DNA from: Candidatus Electronema nielsenii | Lineage (GTDB): Bacteria; Desulfobacterota; Desulfobulbia; Desulfobulbales; Desulfobulbaceae | Reading direction: 5' to 3' | DNA: 7,446 nt | Assembly: GCA_026122915.1 (NCBI GenBank) | Contig: JAGIXO010000087.1 | Coordinates: 1 to 7,446, forward strand | Part shown: positions 5,076 to 7,446 of the stretch, one piece after another | Numbering within the stretch: position 1 is the first letter of the stretch | Layout of the letters: every line of letters begins with the position of its first letter | Made by a program: the position numbers and the translations under genes | Notes under the pieces: model-generated | Seen by the model: only the letters and a program-made list of their open reading frames with translations | Told to the model about the DNA's origin: nothing | Database searches by the model: none

Positions 5076-6935
5076 GTGACCGAACAGCATCACTACGACG
5101 AATCCAAGATCAAGACCCTCAGTTCGCTGGAGCACATCCGCAAACGCCCCGGCATGTACATCGGTCGTTTGGGCAGCGGCTCTGATCCCGATGACGGCAT
5201 CTACATTTTGCTGAAAGAGGTAATCGATAACGCGGTTGATGAATACATCATGGGCTGCGGCAAGCAGATCGAGATCGCCGTGGATACGGCGGGCCGCTGC
5301 CGAGTGCGCGACTACGGGCGCGGCATTCCGCTGGGCAAGGTGGTGGAGTGCGTCTCTGTCATCAACACCGGGGCCAAGTACAACACCGAGGTCTTCCAGT
5401 TCTCGGTCGGATTGAACGGCGTGGGCACCAAGGCAGTCAACGCCCTGTCCGCGCAGTTTCGGGTCTGCTCGTTCCGAGAGGGCCGCTACAAGCAGGCGGA
5501 CTTTGTCTGCGGTGAGCTAATCCAAGAAGAAGAAGGGCAGAGCAGCGAAAAGAACGGCACCTTGGTCGAGTTTTTACCTGATCAGCAGCTCTTTTTCGGC
5601 TTCACCTTTGATCTCAGCTATGTGGATCAGCGGCTTTGGCGGTATGCGTATCTCAATGCCGGGCTGCGTCTGGCTCTAACCTGCCCGGATGAGGCCGAGG
5701 GCAAGGCGAAAAAGAAGCTCTACTATTCGGAAAAAGGGCTGCCTGATCTGCTCGAACGGGAATTGGACGGCAGAGGCATCTATCCGGCTATTCAGCATAA
5801 AGAACATGCGCTCGAATTCGCCTTCACCCATACCGACGAATATACAGAAAATTACTATTCATTCGTCAACGGCACCTATACTTCCGAAGGTGGTACCCAT
5901 CTTTCCGCCTTTCGTGAGGGTATCCTCAAGGGCGTGAACGAGTTCTCGGGTAAAAAATACACAGGCGAGGATGTGCGCGACGGTTTAGTCGGTATTTTAG
6001 CGGTGAAAGTACAAGAGCCGGTCTTTGAATCGCAGACCAAGAACAAGCTCGGCAATACCGATATCCGCGCTTGGATTGTCAATGCCGTCCGCGAGGCCGT
6101 GGCAACTCATCTCTACAAGCAGCCAGAGACCGCCGAGGTTCTGTTGAGCAAAGTGCAGCGCAATGAGCGCATTCGCAAGGAACTACAGACCGTCCGCAAA
6201 GAGGCTAAGGCCCAAGCCAAGAAGGTCGCCTTCAAAATACCTCAGCTCAAGGATTGCAAATACCATCCCCAGCGCGGCAAAGCCTCCAAGCCCGGCGAAG
6301 AGAACATGATTTTCATTACTGAAGGTCAGTCTGCTGCCGGTTCGATTGTCTCATCACGCGACCCGATGACGCAGGCGGTTTTTTCCCTCAAGGGCAAGCC
6401 GATGAATGTCTTTGGTCAACGCCTTGATTTGCTCTACAAGAACGAAGAAATGTATGCGTTGATGCAGAGTTTGAATGTCGAAGATTTTATTGCTGATCTC
6501 CGCTTTGACCGCGTTATTCTCGCCACAGATGCAGACGTGGACGGCCTGCATATTCGCAACCTCTTGCTGACCTTTTTCCTGCATTACTTTGAGCAATTGA
6601 TCAGGCAGGGGCACGTCTATATCTTGGAAACACCGATTTTCCGAGCACGGAATAAACAGAAGACCATTTACTGCTACTCGGAGCGAGAAAAGGACGATGC
6701 GGTGGCCGCACTCAAGGGTGAAAGCAGCGGCAATGTGGAAGTCACCCGCTTCAAAGGCCTAGGCGAAATCTCGCCGCCAGAGTTCAAGCAGTTCATCGGC
6801 TCGGACATGCGCATCCAGCAGGTGCGGATCGACAACTTGGCTGAAGTGTATGGCTTGCTGGAATTCTATATGGGCAAAAACACGCCCGACCGCCGCCAGT
6901 ATATCATGGAGCATCTCACCTTGAGGCCGGTGTGA
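5076..6935 (+). CDS. parE: DNA topoisomerase IV subunit B (type IIA ATPase subunit)
   Basis: The ATPase/TOPRIM subunit that pairs with ParC to decatenate daughter chromosomes and relax supercoils. The 619 residues fit ParE (about 630), not classical GyrB (about 800). The GHKL ATPase has E48 and N52 in EVIDNAVDE, DYGRGIP (79-85), the lid GLNGVGTKA (112-120) and the QTK loop (320-322). The TOPRIM domain has E416 in TEGQSA and DADVDG (485-490), so the metal-binding acidic residues are intact. FKGLGEISPPEF (559-570) is the conserved end of the TOPRIM region. The N-terminal wording, with a long DDGIYILLKEV insert after GMYIG, resembles the ParE variety known from Bacteroidetes. The start is GTG at 5076. 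An in-frame TGA at 5049 and no other start codon between them leave it as the only choice, although no Shine-Dalgarno site is evident. No parC follows. A GyrB paralogue is the alternative name. Confidence 0.9.
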   Translation: MTEQHHYDESKIKTLSSLEHIRKRPGMYIGRLGSGSDPDDGIYILLKEVIDNAVDEYIMGCGKQIEIAVDTAGRCRVRDYGRGIPLGKVVECVSVINTGAKYNTEVFQFSVGLNGVGTKAVNALSAQFRVCSFREGRYKQADFVCGELIQEEEGQSSEKNGTLVEFLPDQQLFFGFTFDLSYVDQRLWRYAYLNAGLRLALTCPDEAEGKAKKKLYYSEKGLPDLLERELDGRGIYPAIQHKEHALEFAFTHTDEYTENYYSFVNGTYTSEGGTHLSAFREGILKGVNEFSGKKYTGEDVRDGLVGILAVKVQEPVFESQTKNKLGNTDIRAWIVNAVREAVATHLYKQPETAEVLLSKVQRNERIRKELQTVRKEAKAQAKKVAFKIPQLKDCKYHPQRGKASKPGEENMIFITEGQSAAGSIVSSRDPMTQAVFSLKGKPMNVFGQRLDLLYKNEEMYALMQSLNVEDFIADLRFDRVILATDADVDGLHIRNLLLTFFLHYFEQLIRQGHVYILETPIFRARNKQKTIYCYSEREKDDAVAALKGESSGNVEVTRFKGLGEISPPEFKQFIGSDMRIQQVRIDNLAEVYGLLEFYMGKNTPDRRQYIMEHLTLRPV

Positions 6936-6939
6936 AGAT

Positions 6940-7446
6940 TTATCGCTCCGCCGCCCACACTGCCAGCTTCTCCCTGAATATCTTCGCGTTGTGGCGGATG
7001 TCAACCGGGAAGCCGGGATGCACCAAGAAGGTCTCAATCGCGGCGGTGAGGGAGTTGCCCAGCGCTAGCAACCTCAGTTCGGTGAAAAGCCGCCGCTCGT
7101 CCCGCACTTCTTCCCTCAGTTCTACAATCAGCACCGGCTTTTGCGTGCCAGCTTTGCCCACACCCACTAAGGCCGAGCGCAGCACCTGCGGGTGCTCGTT
7201 GAAGACCGCCTCGCAGCAGATGGTGTGCATCGGCCCGTCGGCAGTGAGCACACGGTGGGCCTTGCGACCGCAGAACCAGAGTCGGCCCTGCTCATCAATG
7301 TAGCCGACATCGCCCATGCGGTGCCAGAAGCCGTCACCGTCCCGCACTTTTGCCAGCCGCGTTTCCGCCTCGTTACCGTCATAAGCCCGCGTCACCACCG
7401 GGCCTTTCACCACAATCTCGCCGATTTTGCCCACAGGCAGCGGCTG
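6940..7446 (-). CDS. oleC: OleC-like olefin beta-lactone synthetase, C-terminal part
   Basis: AMP-dependent synthetase of the ANL superfamily. In olefin biosynthesis OleA joins two acyl-CoAs, OleD reduces the product, OleC closes the beta-hydroxy acid to a beta-lactone, and OleB decarboxylates it to a long-chain alkene. Only the last 168 residues are present. The gene is cut by the window edge and the true start lies beyond 7446; the GTG at 7434 is internal. Visible features, numbered from the edge, are GEIVVKGPVVTR (9-20), WHRMGDVGYID (41-51) with the ANL motif aspartate, RLWFCGRKAHRV (55-66), the SALVGVG turn (91-97), and FPVDIRHNAKIFREKL (146-161). The last of these carries the lysine expected for the A10 motif. 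These wordings are characteristic of OleC and less so of ordinary acyl-CoA ligases. It ends convergently 4 nt from parE. Its neighbours in the pathway are not visible here. Confidence 0.8.
   Translation of the reverse strand, partial: QPLPVGKIGEIVVKGPVVTRAYDGNEAETRLAKVRDGDGFWHRMGDVGYIDEQGRLWFCGRKAHRVLTADGPMHTICCEAVFNEHPQVLRSALVGVGKAGTQKPVLIVELREEVRDERRLFTELRLLALGNSLTAAIETFLVHPGFPVDIRHNAKIFREKLAVWAAER

Noticed and set aside
6928..6962. CGGTGTG/CACACTG stem across the parE-oleC junction as a bidirectional terminator
   Set aside because: It contains a wobble, has a 21-nt loop and lacks a U-tract on both strands.

Overview
The window is bacterial and mostly housekeeping. A bacterium of Gram-negative type is suggested by the E. 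coli-like PrmA, GalU and PriA, a ParE-type topoisomerase separate from any gyrase gene, and an OleC-type olefin biosynthesis enzyme. A member of the former Deltaproteobacteria (Desulfobacterota) would fit, but this is inference from protein flavour and gene mix only; nothing here fixes the taxon. Genes are tightly packed and no rRNA, tRNA, CRISPR array, transposase or integrase was seen.

Left part (1-4193, plus strand): prmA (ribosomal protein L11 methyltransferase), galU (UTP-glucose-1-phosphate uridylyltransferase) and priA (primosomal replication-restart helicase) run head to tail and look like one transcription unit. galU has its own Shine-Dalgarno site 82 nt after prmA. priA starts at a TTG that overlaps the galU stop (TTGA) and is probably translated by coupling.

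Middle (4194-5075): a small minus-strand gene converges on priA. It encodes a signal-peptide-bearing, cysteine-containing protein of unknown function. Its reading frame is broken: residues 1-65 lie in one frame and the remaining 96 in the -1 frame, with the junction exactly on an in-register A-AAA-AAT slippery heptamer. It has a good promoter, a Shine-Dalgarno site and an intrinsic terminator whose U-tract overlaps the priA stop codon. The 327-nt divergent spacer between this gene and parE holds both promoters, a 9-bp A/T-rich palindrome and a pair of AAATTACCC repeats.

Right part (5076-7446): parE (topoisomerase IV B subunit, GTG start) is complete, has all ATPase and TOPRIM motifs, and has no parC beside it. 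Four bases after its stop comes the stop of a convergent minus-strand gene, the C-terminal 168 residues of an OleC-like beta-lactone synthetase, which continues beyond the window. The oleC fragment and the parE 5' end are visibly more GC-rich than the left part.

The genes do not form a single pathway. Translation-factor modification, nucleotide-sugar supply, replication restart, chromosome decatenation and hydrocarbon synthesis simply sit side by side. The most notable item is the frameshifted exported-protein gene.
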